Source: MADRE3 sp963718195
GTDB taxonomy: Bacteria > Desulfobacterota > Desulfobulbia > Desulfobulbales > Desulfocapsaceae
NCBI GenBank assembly: GCA_963718195.1
Contig: CAVQYQ010000010.1
Coordinates: forward strand, 62,001-126,000
DNA length: 64,000 nt
Direction: 5' to 3'
Positions 7,644-16,797 of the stretch are shown one piece after another. Numbering within the stretch: the stretch's first letter is position 1; each line of letters begins with the position of its first letter. The position numbers and the translations under genes were made by a program. The notes below the pieces were generated by a model. The model saw only the letters and a program-made list of their open reading frames with translations. It was not told the DNA's origin and made no database searches.

Positions 7644-10301
7644 TCAGCCCTTACTTCTTTTAAACGGACGCGGCCTGTAGTCATAGAGCTGACGAACATA
7701 AAACTCTTTCACCTTTTGCCCATCCTTTTTCGCATGCAAAATGAAAATCGGCTTCTCACGCTGTACCCGTTTTTGAAAATAAGGAGACTCCACCCGATTC
7801 CGGCTTGACCCGACAACAACGATATTAGCCCGCTTAAAATCCTCGGGTTTTGACCAGTAGCTGTACATCAAAGAATTCCAGCCGAACAGATGCCAGCCAA
7901 GCGTCTCCTCAATCCCTCTGGACCGCTTTTCTGGAGGGCCCCCGATTCCATTTTTCGTCCTGTAGAAAGCCAACCCGCTTGAGATCTGATATTTATCCAT
8001 GCCGACAACAACAGGCCGGTCTCCCGTTTCCTGCTCAACCCTGGCAACAACCCGATCGATGTCCCTGGCCAGCTCACTCCAGCCGGTCAGAAAAGGCACG
8101 CCAGGATAAGGAACTCCAGGCAGACCAAGGGTTACATAATGCATGGCAATGGACATCAGCAGGGCAAGGATGATCAAGGTGGGTTTCCAGAGCCAGTGAA
8201 TTATTTTCAAGATCCCCGATTTTACCGTACCGTAGAGCGACATTGCTGAATAACCTAAAAAGGGTAGCACCGACAGCCAGAGCGGCGCGGTCCAATTCAA
8301 CTTGACCTCCCTGGAAAAACTGAAAATCAGGAATACGAGCAGTGGAGACACGGTCATCAGCAGCAGGAAGCCATAACTGCGGTTTATACCGGTGTCAGCC
8401 ATGGACCTGACGCTCTCAACTACCGTTTTGCAGAACTTGTTTCCTTTGAACAAAAAATAAAGTGCCGCAAGAGCACCGGCTGGTGTTAATATGAGTAGGA
8501 TCTGTCCGCCAAGAAGATGGGTCGTGAATAAGCTCCTGCCGACAACACGCTTTTCTCCCTGAAAGAAAAAAGAGGCCCAGTCATGTTGATAGTTCCAGAT
8601 AAGTACCGGTGAAAATATGACCAGGGCAAGGCAAACGGCAAGGTATGGTTCTGGTCTTAGAAACCAGCGGCGACCATTTCGATCAAATAACATAAAACAG
8701 ACAATGGCAGGCCCGAGCAGGACAATAGTATATTTGGATATCATCCCCAGGCCAAGACTTATGCCGACCCCGAGCCATGCACTTCGTTTGTTATCTACAA
8801 GGGAGCGGTAGAGGAAATACAACAAGGCTGACCAGGCAGCAAGCAGTGGTGCATCAGGTGTCATAATCATCCCTGTCCCATAGTAAAACGGTAACCAGGA
8901 AAGCAGAGCAACGGCACCGATCGCACCAGTACAGCCGAACAGCCTTGATGACAGTCGGTAGACAAAATAGGCCGCTACAAACCAGCATCCAAAACCGGCA
9001 ACCCGAACACCAAATTCATTTGTGCCAAACAGTGTTGTTCCAATCCAGATGAGTGTTGACACCATTGGCGGATGATCAAGATAGCTCATATCGAAATGAT
9101 TGGAATAATTCCAATAGTACGCTTCCTGCTCCATCAATTCGGGTAAACCGAGGTAGAGAAGCCGCAGCAAAACACCATAGACAATCAGAGCTGCTGCAGC
9201 CATCTTCAGTCTGACCCTGCTTTCGAGTTGGAGGTATCCGGAAAATCCGAAAACAATCATCAGGACAACAAAAAGACTGACACCAACAATCGAACCACAG
9301 AAAAGAGCACCCCCGTCGGTCATGCCGTCAATGGTTCCCATGAGTTGAAACACGGCACCCTGCAAACTTATGGATAGAACAAGCGAGAAGAACCCGCACA
9401 ACAGATGAAACCAGTGCAGTTCCCTGTTTCTGCTGGTCCCTTTCCAGAATCTGTAAATTGAGAAAGACAGAACAGTACAGCTCAAGGCGACGGACGAAAT
9501 ATGGGCAAGCAGCCGGTTTTGATGAATGGTAGTCAGAATATTAAAAAAGAGTGTATCAATCATGACTCCCAGGATAATGAGTGTCATGATTCGTACCGGG
9601 GTATAAACAGCACTGTCGATTCCGCTTAACTGAACAACCTGTTTGAAATAATCAAAGATGACCTGTTTGTTCATCTTTGAGAATCCTTCAAACCGGTCAT
9701 GAAAGACGATAGGAATCTCGCGAACCAAGAGTTTTTCACCGCCAACAGCGAGCACTTCAAAGCCAATTTTGAAGCCCGGAATATTGTCACGCAAGCCACT
9801 GAGTCTTTTTGTCGATGTGGCAAAAAATCCGGCCATCGGGTCATTGACATCTGTAAACAAGTAGGCGGGAAGCGAAGCCAGCCTTGAGGCAATTTTTCTT
9901 GAAACGGGCCATTGCGGGGTAGCACCTTCTTCGACATAGCGGCTGCCAATGACCATATCGCATTCACCATCCAGCAGCGGTTGCAGCATTTCAGCTATTT
10001 TCTCAGGAGGATGGCTGAGATCGGCATCCATGACCAGGACATACTCGAAGGCGGCCGCTCTGGCTCCAGCGACAACAGCCTTGGCCAGTCCCGCCCTATC
10101 CTCCCGGCAAATCAGAGTGACCGGCTTCTGGTGGGTCCACCTGCGGACGCGTTCACGGGTATCGTCAGTGGAACTGTCATCGACGACAATAATTTCAAGG
10201 GCAACTTCTTCAGGTATCTTGGCCGCAAATATTCGTTCAAACAGCGGGTCAATATTGTCTGCTTCATTTACTGTCGGAACAACGATGGAAACGCCTGCCA
10301 T
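7644..10301 (-). CDS. Three-domain glycosyltransferase: GT2 (dolichyl-P-mannose synthase-like) + GtrA + GT39/ArnT-like
   Basis: A large integral-membrane protein of 885 residues. Residues about 1-235 are a GT2 domain of the polyprenyl-phosphate sugar synthase type (SIVVPTVNEADNI, VVDDSSTDDT and MDADLSHPPE with the metal-binding DxD-like aspartates). About 240-355 is a four-helix GtrA-like domain. About 365-885 is a GT-C domain of the GT39/ArnT type, with EQEAYYWNYS and the DHPP loop. One chain could therefore load a sugar onto undecaprenyl phosphate, flip it and transfer it to an acceptor in the periplasm (lipid A, LPS or protein). Donor sugar and acceptor cannot be told. A good RBS (AGGAGTAAGG) precedes ATG 10301. 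It has no glycan-cluster neighbours. Confidence 0.85.
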   Translation of the reverse strand: MAGVSIVVPTVNEADNIDPLFERIFAAKIPEEVALEIIVVDDSSTDDTRERVRRWTHQKPVTLICREDRAGLAKAVVAGARAAAFEYVLVMDADLSHPPEKIAEMLQPLLDGECDMVIGSRYVEEGATPQWPVSRKIASRLASLPAYLFTDVNDPMAGFFATSTKRLSGLRDNIPGFKIGFEVLAVGGEKLLVREIPIVFHDRFEGFSKMNKQVIFDYFKQVVQLSGIDSAVYTPVRIMTLIILGVMIDTLFFNILTTIHQNRLLAHISSVALSCTVLSFSIYRFWKGTSRNRELHWFHLLCGFFSLVLSISLQGAVFQLMGTIDGMTDGGALFCGSIVGVSLFVVLMIVFGFSGYLQLESRVRLKMAAAALIVYGVLLRLLYLGLPELMEQEAYYWNYSNHFDMSYLDHPPMVSTLIWIGTTLFGTNEFGVRVAGFGCWFVAAYFVYRLSSRLFGCTGAIGAVALLSWLPFYYGTGMIMTPDAPLLAAWSALLYFLYRSLVDNKRSAWLGVGISLGLGMISKYTIVLLGPAIVCFMLFDRNGRRWFLRPEPYLAVCLALVIFSPVLIWNYQHDWASFFFQGEKRVVGRSLFTTHLLGGQILLILTPAGALAALYFLFKGNKFCKTVVESVRSMADTGINRSYGFLLLMTVSPLLVFLIFSFSREVKLNWTAPLWLSVLPFLGYSAMSLYGTVKSGILKIIHWLWKPTLIILALLMSIAMHYVTLGLPGVPYPGVPFLTGWSELARDIDRVVARVEQETGDRPVVVGMDKYQISSGLAFYRTKNGIGGPPEKRSRGIEETLGWHLFGWNSLMYSYWSKPEDFKRANIVVVGSSRNRVESPYFQKRVQREKPIFILHAKKDGQKVKEFYVRQLYDYRPRPFKRSKG

Positions 10302-10757
10302 AAATCCCTTACTCCTGACCCAAAAACACTGAGCGTGGATAAACGTGACTGTTCATATGTGTCAATACCTTGGTTATGTGGTGAGCGACACCGGGCAAGT
10401 GATTAACTATCGGTTTCGATCTGACCAACTCGAACATAGAACGAAATGACCTCCGGTTCAATAGCAGATAACGATTTAATAATCAAACAATGGTTTGATT
10501 CTTTCATTATATTTGGCCTGTGTGACGCCTCTGTCATTGATTTTTTTATATTCACAAGCAAAAAATGACCAACTTCACCCCGCCAGACGGCGCCAAAACC
10601 CTCGGAAATATTACATTGTAGCACTGTCTTATTAATATCTTGTTATCACGGTTAAAATTTGCGAAATTTCTCATTTTATATTATGTTTGGATGATCTATT
10701 CAGCTCGGCTACCAATTCAAGGTAGTATTTTATCTCAATTTCAGAGGAGGGGCATTA
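10302..10757. other. 456-bp divergent intergenic region upstream of the octahaem cytochrome
   Basis: No convincing gene. It separates two divergent genes, so both promoters should lie here. A weak promoter-like pair (TTGCGA at 10659-10664 and TATGTT at 10682-10687, spacing 17) could serve the cytochrome. A perfect palindrome at 10481-10500 is listed separately. A strong RBS (GAGGAGGGG) precedes ATG 10758. Confidence 0.5.
10481..10500. promoter_or_regulatory. Perfect 8-bp inverted repeat upstream of the octahaem cytochrome
   Basis: AATCAAAC-AATG-GTTTGATT is a perfect 20-base palindrome. Its arms carry the half-site letters of Crp/Fnr sites but in the opposite orientation (ATCAA first), so it is not an ordinary FNR box. 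It could be an operator or a short hairpin. It lies 258 bases before the cytochrome start. Confidence 0.35.
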
Positions 10758-12086
10758 ATGAAAAGACTAATGATCTTTGGAGGATTACTTGTCTCGGGGA
10801 TGCTTTTGGCATCGGCTGCTTCAGCAGCTGACCCCCCAGACTGTGTATCGTGTCATCAGGAAAAAAATCCAGGTTTATACCTGCAGTGGAAAAATTCCGC
10901 TCATGGCAACAATGATATCGGCTGCATCGACTGCCATGAAGCTGAACAAGCCGATCTGGATGCATTCGAACACAACGGTGCACTCATTGCCACCCTGGTC
11001 ACCCCGAAAGATTGCGGCAAGTGCCATGATCAGCAGGAACAGGAAGTAACTGATTCCTACCATGCTCATGCAGGAGAAATTCTCGAATCAAACGATGCCT
11101 ATCTTGCCCATGCCGCAGGTGGTCACCCCATCGTTATTGTTGGCTGCGAATCATGTCACGGCGGAAAGGTAAAGATCGATGAAAATGCTCCCAACAAACT
11201 ATCCCCTGAGTCCTGGCCGAACAGTGGTATCGGGCGATTGAACCCGGATGGATCAAAAGGTGCCTGTAATGCCTGCCATTCGAGACATTCTTTCTCTAAA
11301 TACCAGGCTCGTCAGCCAGAAAATTGCGGTAAGTGTCATCTTGGTCCTGATCATCCACAAAAAGAAATTTTTGAAGAATCAAAACATGGCATTGCCTACT
11401 ATGGCTATAAGGACAGGCTGAACCTGGATAAAGATGAGTGGGTGGTCGGTAAGGATTACTACGAGGCACCGACCTGTTCCACCTGTCATATGTCAGCAAC
11501 AAGCAACCAGGCAATCACCCATGACGTGGGCGATCGCATATCCTGGACACTGCGACCACCGATTTCAAAATACAAAGATAATGCTCTCCAGAAACGAAAT
11601 GCAATGCAGGATGTTTGCCTCAACTGTCACCAGCAGGCTTTCGTGGACGGGCACTACTACCAGTATGACGCTCTCGTGAAGCTTTACAATGAGAAGTTCG
11701 CCAAGCCGGCAACAGAGATCATAAAAATGGTCAAGAGCAAAAACCTTCTCAAAAATAAAGCTGCATTTTCAAACGACATTGAGTGGGAATATTGGGAGCT
11801 CTGGCATCATGAAGGACGTCGAGCACGGATGGGCGCCGCAATGATGGGACCTGACTATGCATGGTGGCATGGAATTTATGATGTTGCCCATAACTTCTAT
11901 TTCAAGTTTATTCCGGAAGCACAGCATTACAACGATCCGGAGGTCAATGCATACATCGACAATCTTTTTGCCAATGATCCAATGCACCAATGGTTCAATA
12001 CCAACACCGGTGACATTAAAAGTGCCATAAACAGCGGTGAGTTTCAGAAAATTTACTCAGAACTTTTCACCCAGGATCTTAAATAG
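10758..12086 (+). CDS. Octahaem cytochrome c of the hydroxylamine oxidoreductase (HAO) family
   Basis: A periplasmic multihaem cytochrome of 442 residues with signal peptide 1-23 (ASAASA|A). It has eight CXXCH haem sites at residues 29, 56, 86, 130, 170, 190, 240 and 287, then a haem-free helical C-terminus of about 150 residues. Eight haems plus that tail, and the segment MGPDYAWWHGIYDV (363-376), match the HAO/octahaem family rather than NrfA or tetrahaem nitrate-reductase cytochromes. Family members oxidise hydroxylamine or hydrazine, or reduce nitrite, hydroxylamine or NO to ammonium. In anaerobes without ammonia monooxygenase the reductive role is more likely. Tyr367 could correspond to the tyrosine that cross-links the catalytic haem in oxidative HAO, but this needs an alignment. 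No quinol-oxidising partner is adjacent. Confidence 0.82.
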   Translation: MKRLMIFGGLLVSGMLLASAASAADPPDCVSCHQEKNPGLYLQWKNSAHGNNDIGCIDCHEAEQADLDAFEHNGALIATLVTPKDCGKCHDQQEQEVTDSYHAHAGEILESNDAYLAHAAGGHPIVIVGCESCHGGKVKIDENAPNKLSPESWPNSGIGRLNPDGSKGACNACHSRHSFSKYQARQPENCGKCHLGPDHPQKEIFEESKHGIAYYGYKDRLNLDKDEWVVGKDYYEAPTCSTCHMSATSNQAITHDVGDRISWTLRPPISKYKDNALQKRNAMQDVCLNCHQQAFVDGHYYQYDALVKLYNEKFAKPATEIIKMVKSKNLLKNKAAFSNDIEWEYWELWHHEGRRARMGAAMMGPDYAWWHGIYDVAHNFYFKFIPEAQHYNDPEVNAYIDNLFANDPMHQWFNTNTGDIKSAINSGEFQKIYSELFTQDLK

Positions 12087-12105
12087 TCGCCTGGTTATCA
12101 TCCTC

Positions 12106-12141
12106 ATGGGGAGAAAACGGTCGTTTTCTCCCCATTCTTTT
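12106..12141. terminator. Strong bidirectional terminator
   Basis: A perfect 14-bp stem (ATGGGGAGAAAACG against CGTTTTCTCCCCAT) with a 2-base loop, followed by TCTTTT. It lies 20 bases after the cytochrome stop, between it and the convergent antiporter gene. Confidence 0.85.
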
Positions 12142-12227
12142 ACCCTCTCCGCATCATATCTTGTCGGCTAAGCGCCCTAAACTTACTCACCAAGACATGA
12201 TAAACGGCGTTGACCAGGCAGAGCAAT

Positions 12228-13817
12228 TCAGATAGTCCTGATACCTGCTACCACCCTGCACTCCTGGCAGACATGTTCAGAAAATCCCGACCCAGCTTCG
12301 TCATAAATATTGAAAACCAGCTCCACACCCTTGTTCTTTAACTCCTCCACTTCATCCTCATAGCGGGCTATAGCCGCAAGCGTCAATGGTCCGGAAAGAG
12401 ATCTAATTCTCTTGGCTGCTTCTATATTTGCGGAGTGGCTCATGGTCAGAAGTACCAGTTCCAGCTGTCGGCCATCTGTTACGCCGCGCTGCCAGAAATC
12501 ATAATCAACAGCATCGCCAACAACAACATGCCGGCCGGACTGGCGATGCTGCTCTACCTGTTCCGCATCGGAATCAACACCTACCACCTGTTTTCCATAT
12601 TTGTTCTGTAGATTTTCAAAGGCAGCAGCACCGATTCTTCCCATTCCGAAGACAACGATATGGGCCTCACCAATATCGATAAGCTGATCCTCAGGGAGAC
12701 GATCATCTGTTTCGAACCTCCGCCAGAAATCATTCCACCGCGAATAAATTGTTGTAGCGAAGAGAGCTGCAGGAGAGGCACATATCATTGACAGGGAGAG
12801 AGCAACGGCCATGATGATTATCCACTCACCACCGATCCATCCCTCCTTGACCCCTACAACCCCAACGATAAGACCAAACTCACTGTAATTTGCCAGGTAA
12901 AGTGAGGCGAGCAGCGACGTCCTGGCCCGCAGGGAAAATCTTGTCAACAGGTAGTAAAACAACCAGACTTTGAACGGAATGAACAAGAGCAGGAAAAATG
13001 AGGTCCGAACCATGCCGATATGCGGCAGGTCAGCCATACCAATGGTGAGGAAAAAGCCGACCAGAAAAAGATCCTTGAAACCAAACATAGCCTTTACGAG
13101 CTCATCGGTTTTCGGATGACCGGCCAGCAGCATCCCGAGAAGCAACGCTCCCAGATCAGGTTTCAAGCCGACGTAGTCGAAAAGAGTGGCGCCGGCAAGA
13201 GGTAGGATACAGGAGAGAAGAACAAGCAGTTCTCCATGCCCACTCCGCTCCAATATGGCAAGGAGCGGTTTCCTGAGGAAGATCAGGCCAAAGAGTCCCA
13301 GGGCAAGCGGTGATGGCATTTCACCTTTCGACAGGGTGATAAAGACAACGGCGAAGAAATCCTGCATGATCAGAATGCCGATAGCTAAGCGGCCATGCCT
13401 CGAATTCATCCCTCCCCGCTCTTCAAGGACCTTAACGGCAAAGACGGTACTGGAAAAACTGAGCGCAAACGCTATGGTCAGAATTCCAGCCATATCCAGA
13501 TCACTGAAGTAGCCGATCCCGGCAAAACTGAGGAAGAACACAACCGCACCCAGAAACAGCACAATGATGACCATGTGCAAAGAAGCGGTTCCCCAAATCT
13601 GCGGCTGAAACAATTTCTTGAGCTGGACTTTCAAACCAATACTGAAAAGCAGCAGGATAATGCCTGCATCAGATAAGGTATAGAGTATTTCTGTCGCTTC
13701 GATGTCCAGATAGTTGAGGAAAAATCCTGCCGCAAGAAAACCAACCAGCGGCGGCAGGCCAACCTGCTTCACCACAAAACCGAACACAAATGCGATGACA
13801 ACGATAACTATTTCCAT
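12228..13817 (-). CDS. CPA2-family cation:proton antiporter with TrkA-N (RCK) domain, KefB/YbaL-like
   Basis: A membrane antiporter of 529 residues exchanging K+ or Na+ for protons. About 12-13 hydrophobic segments fill residues 1-375, beginning VKQVGLPPLVGFLAAGFFL, as in the Na_H_exchanger family. A cytoplasmic NAD-binding RCK domain follows (about 388-510) with the Rossmann motif VFGMGRIGAAAF and a conserved acidic residue after the second strand (VVGVDSD). This layout is that of KefB/KefC and YbaL; no KefF/KefG ancillary gene is nearby, and glutathione gating cannot be inferred. The gene stands alone, convergent with the cytochrome and divergent from aceE. Confidence 0.87.
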   Translation of the reverse strand: MEIVIVVIAFVFGFVVKQVGLPPLVGFLAAGFFLNYLDIEATEILYTLSDAGIILLLFSIGLKVQLKKLFQPQIWGTASLHMVIIVLFLGAVVFFLSFAGIGYFSDLDMAGILTIAFALSFSSTVFAVKVLEERGGMNSRHGRLAIGILIMQDFFAVVFITLSKGEMPSPLALGLFGLIFLRKPLLAILERSGHGELLVLLSCILPLAGATLFDYVGLKPDLGALLLGMLLAGHPKTDELVKAMFGFKDLFLVGFFLTIGMADLPHIGMVRTSFFLLLFIPFKVWLFYYLLTRFSLRARTSLLASLYLANYSEFGLIVGVVGVKEGWIGGEWIIIMAVALSLSMICASPAALFATTIYSRWNDFWRRFETDDRLPEDQLIDIGEAHIVVFGMGRIGAAAFENLQNKYGKQVVGVDSDAEQVEQHRQSGRHVVVGDAVDYDFWQRGVTDGRQLELVLLTMSHSANIEAAKRIRSLSGPLTLAAIARYEDEVEELKNKGVELVFNIYDEAGSGFSEHVCQECRVVAGIRTI

Positions 13818-14128
13818 ATTAGACAGATACTCTGGTCAAATGTTTAAAAGTTGGTCCTGCCGATACGTGTGGCGTTAACAAATACTCCTTCAGCACAGCA
13901 ACATAACAATACTGCCGGTTGAGCATAAATGGATAGAGAATTGTTTTTCGCCGGTTTGAGACCATTACAGTGACACCGCCTGCAGTTCTTGTTGGATTTC
14001 ACCCGAACCCAGGCAGGGTAAATTTTATTTTGGTACTGCACCCCCTTGCCAAATGTAGAGACAATAATGATAGTTGGATATATTTAATCTCAAGAATCAC
14101 TTACCATTTATCATATACAAGGTGCAAC
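13818..14128. other. 311-bp divergent region upstream of the PDH operon
   Basis: No gene is supported. The frame of aceE is open upstream to 13970, but the extra 53 residues have no resemblance to AceE and AAGGTGCAAC places the start at 14129. A candidate promoter is listed separately. No riboswitch fold was recognised. Confidence 0.5.
14046..14074 (+). promoter_or_regulatory. Candidate aceE promoter
   Basis: TTGCCA (14046-14051, 5 of 6) and GATAGT (14069-14074, 4 of 6) at 17-base spacing, 55 bases before the aceE ATG. Sequence match only. Confidence 0.35.
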
Positions 14129-16786
14129 ATGAGTTCATATTACAAGGATCCTGATCCGCAGGAAACACAGGACTGGCTTGATTCTCTTGAAGGAGTCATC
14201 GAAAACGAGGGGAACGACAAGGCAGACCATCTGCTCCGAACCCTTACCGACCGTGCCAGGGCCCGAAACGTCTCGACATCACCGGGAATCCTTACGCCAT
14301 ACTGCAATACAATATCACCGGACCAGGAAGAACAGATTCCAGGAAAATCAATCATTGCCAGAAATATTGCGGCATTCGTCCGCTGGAATGCAATGGCCAT
14401 GGTTGCCAAGGCCAATAAACATGGAAAAGGACTTGGTGGTCACATTGCCACGTACTCGTCTGTTTCCGCCATGTATGAGGTTGGATTCAACTGGTTTTTC
14501 AGGGGACCGGATGCTCCAAACGGGGCAGACATGATTTATTTTCAGGGACACAGTTCACCCGGAGTTTATGCCCGGGCCTACGTGGAAGGACGACTTGACG
14601 ATACTCAGCTGGAACATTTCCGCCAGGAGGTCGATGGACGGGGGTTATCTTCCTACCCGCATCCCTGGTTAATGCCCGATTTTTGGGAATTTCCCACAGT
14701 ATCCATGGGGCTTGGCCCAATGATGGCTATTTACCAGGCCCGTTTCATGAAATACATGGACAGCCGCAAGCTCAAAGAAGCGGGCGACAGGAAAATATGG
14801 GTCTTTATGGGTGACGGCGAATCTGATGAACCGGAATCGCTTGGAGCGCTCTCGCTTGCCGCCCGGGAAAAACTGGATAACCTGATCTTTGTGGTCAACT
14901 GCAACCTCCAGCGACTCGATGGCCCAGTTCGGGGGAACGGCAAGATCATCCAGGAACTGGAGGGACGATTTCGAGGTGCCGGGTGGCATGTCATCAAACT
15001 TATCTGGGGGACAGAATGGGACAAGATTCTCGCCCGCGACAAGGAGGGACTGCTGATAAGAAAATTTGGAGCCATGGTCGACGGAGATTTCCAGACAATT
15101 CGAGCCAGGGGACCGGAATACCTCCGGGAGAAGGTCTTTGGAGATGATCCAAGACTGATGGCACTGGTCGAGGACATCAGCAACCAGGAGCTCTGGCAGA
15201 TGACCCGGGGTGGTCATGACCCCCGCAAGGTTTACGCTGCCTATTCTGCCGCCTCCGCCTATAAAGGGAAGCCCACGGTTGTCCTGGTAAAAACCATCAA
15301 AGGTTTTGGCATGGGCCAGGTCGGTGAATCGGTTATGGTGGCTCACAATGTCAAAAAAATGGATACCGATTCACTGAAAATTTTTCGTGATCGTTTTCAT
15401 GTGCCGCTCGCCGACGATCAACTAGAGGCTCTGCCATTCATTAAACCTGAGAATGGCAGCCCGGAGGAAAAATTTCTGCAGGAACGCAGAAAAGCGCTCG
15501 GAGGGCCCGTTCCGTTCCGGCAGACATCAACACCAGTACTCGACGTTCCACCGCTTGACAGTTTCAAGGGATTGCTGGCATCATCCAAGAACCGTGAAAT
15601 ATCAACAACAATGGCTTTCGTCCGACTTCTCAGCTCAATTGTCAAAGATAAGAAGGTCGGCAAGCATATTGTTCCCATCATTCCCGATGAAGCCAGGACC
15701 TTTGGCATGGAGGGGCTGTTCAGACAGCTTGGTATCTATGCCCCTGCGGGACAGCTTTACGAGCCCCAGGATAGCGAAACCATCGCCTGGTACAAGGAAG
15801 ATCCCGGCGGCCAGATTCTGGAAGAAGGAATTACCGAAGCAGGAGCGATATCATCCTGGCTTGCTGCAGGCACTGCTCACGTTAATTACGGCGTGCCGAT
15901 GATTCCATTTTACACATTTTATTCAATGTTTGGTTTTCAGCGTATCGGCGATCAGCTCTGGGCGGCAGGCGACAGTAAGGCGCGCGGCTTTTTAATGGGT
16001 GCAACTGCAGGGCGCACGACGTTAAATGGCGAGGGACTTCAGCACCAGGATGGCCATGGGCTGCTCTTTGCCTCTGCATATCCGTCCTGCCATGCCTTTG
16101 ACCCGACGTTCGGTTATGAAATAGCCGTTCTGATACAGGATGGCATCAAGCGGATGTTCCAGGACGGGGAAGACATTTTCTACTATATTACTTTGCTCAA
16201 CGAAAACTATACACACCCGGAAATACCAAAAGGTGTCGAGGAGGGCATTAAACGAGGCATGTATCTGTTCCGGTCGCCAGAATCCGGGACAGCCCAGGTC
16301 CAGTTGATGGGCAGCGGTGCAATACTGCGAGAAGTTATCCATGCCGCAGATCTGCTCATGGAGGATTTCCAAATTCAGTCCAATATCTGGAGTATCCTGG
16401 GAGTCAACCAGCTTCACCGAGAGGCATTGGTTATTGAAGACTGGAACCGATTACACCCGGATCAGCCTGGAAAGAAGAGCTATGTGGAAGAATTGCTGCA
16501 AGGTCACGAAGGTCCTGCTATTATAAGCACTGATTATGTCAACTCCTATAGCGAACAAATTCGGCGACTGATCCCAAACTCACTGACAATCCTGGGAACA
16601 GACGGCTTCGGTCGGTCCGATTCACGCGATGTTCTGAGGAGATTTTTCAAGGTCGACCGGTACCATATCGTTATTTCTGCACTCAAGGCATTGGCGGACC
16701 AACAGAAAATACCATTGGAGACGGTAAACAAAGCAATTACCAAGTACGCAATTGACCCGGAAGCACCTCACTCTATTACCCGATAA
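14129..16786 (+). CDS. aceE: Pyruvate dehydrogenase E1 component, homodimeric type
   Basis: Thiamine-diphosphate enzyme that decarboxylates pyruvate and acetylates the lipoyl group of E2. The 885 residues match the homodimeric AceE length (about 887). The ThDP/Mg motif runs from GDGE (228-231) to NCN (257-259); HSSPGVYARA (141-150) and the N-terminal segment beginning DWLDSLEGVI are AceE hallmarks. The first gene of an intact aceE-aceF-lpdA operon, it ends 11 bases before aceF. Sulfate-reducing relatives usually oxidise pyruvate with a ferredoxin oxidoreductase, so a full PDH complex points to growth with oxygen, nitrate or another high-potential acceptor. Confidence 0.97.
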   Translation: MSSYYKDPDPQETQDWLDSLEGVIENEGNDKADHLLRTLTDRARARNVSTSPGILTPYCNTISPDQEEQIPGKSIIARNIAAFVRWNAMAMVAKANKHGKGLGGHIATYSSVSAMYEVGFNWFFRGPDAPNGADMIYFQGHSSPGVYARAYVEGRLDDTQLEHFRQEVDGRGLSSYPHPWLMPDFWEFPTVSMGLGPMMAIYQARFMKYMDSRKLKEAGDRKIWVFMGDGESDEPESLGALSLAAREKLDNLIFVVNCNLQRLDGPVRGNGKIIQELEGRFRGAGWHVIKLIWGTEWDKILARDKEGLLIRKFGAMVDGDFQTIRARGPEYLREKVFGDDPRLMALVEDISNQELWQMTRGGHDPRKVYAAYSAASAYKGKPTVVLVKTIKGFGMGQVGESVMVAHNVKKMDTDSLKIFRDRFHVPLADDQLEALPFIKPENGSPEEKFLQERRKALGGPVPFRQTSTPVLDVPPLDSFKGLLASSKNREISTTMAFVRLLSSIVKDKKVGKHIVPIIPDEARTFGMEGLFRQLGIYAPAGQLYEPQDSETIAWYKEDPGGQILEEGITEAGAISSWLAAGTAHVNYGVPMIPFYTFYSMFGFQRIGDQLWAAGDSKARGFLMGATAGRTTLNGEGLQHQDGHGLLFASAYPSCHAFDPTFGYEIAVLIQDGIKRMFQDGEDIFYYITLLNENYTHPEIPKGVEEGIKRGMYLFRSPESGTAQVQLMGSGAILREVIHAADLLMEDFQIQSNIWSILGVNQLHREALVIEDWNRLHPDQPGKKSYVEELLQGHEGPAIISTDYVNSYSEQIRRLIPNSLTILGTDGFGRSDSRDVLRRFFKVDRYHIVISALKALADQQKIPLETVNKAITKYAIDPEAPHSITR

Positions 16787-16797
16787 AGGAGACCCAC

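Noticed and set aside
10481..10500. FNR/Crp site upstream of the octahaem cytochrome
   Set aside because: The half-sites face the wrong way (ATCAA...TTGAT instead of TTGAT...ATCAA). Kept only as an unassigned palindrome.
10403..10624. 73-residue minus-strand frame between the glycosyltransferase and the octahaem cytochrome
   Set aside because: No RBS, no recognisable domain, and it overlaps the region that should hold both promoters.
13970..14128. Upstream extension of the aceE frame (53 extra residues)
   Set aside because: Not AceE-like. The family start and AAGGTGCAAC both point to ATG 14129.
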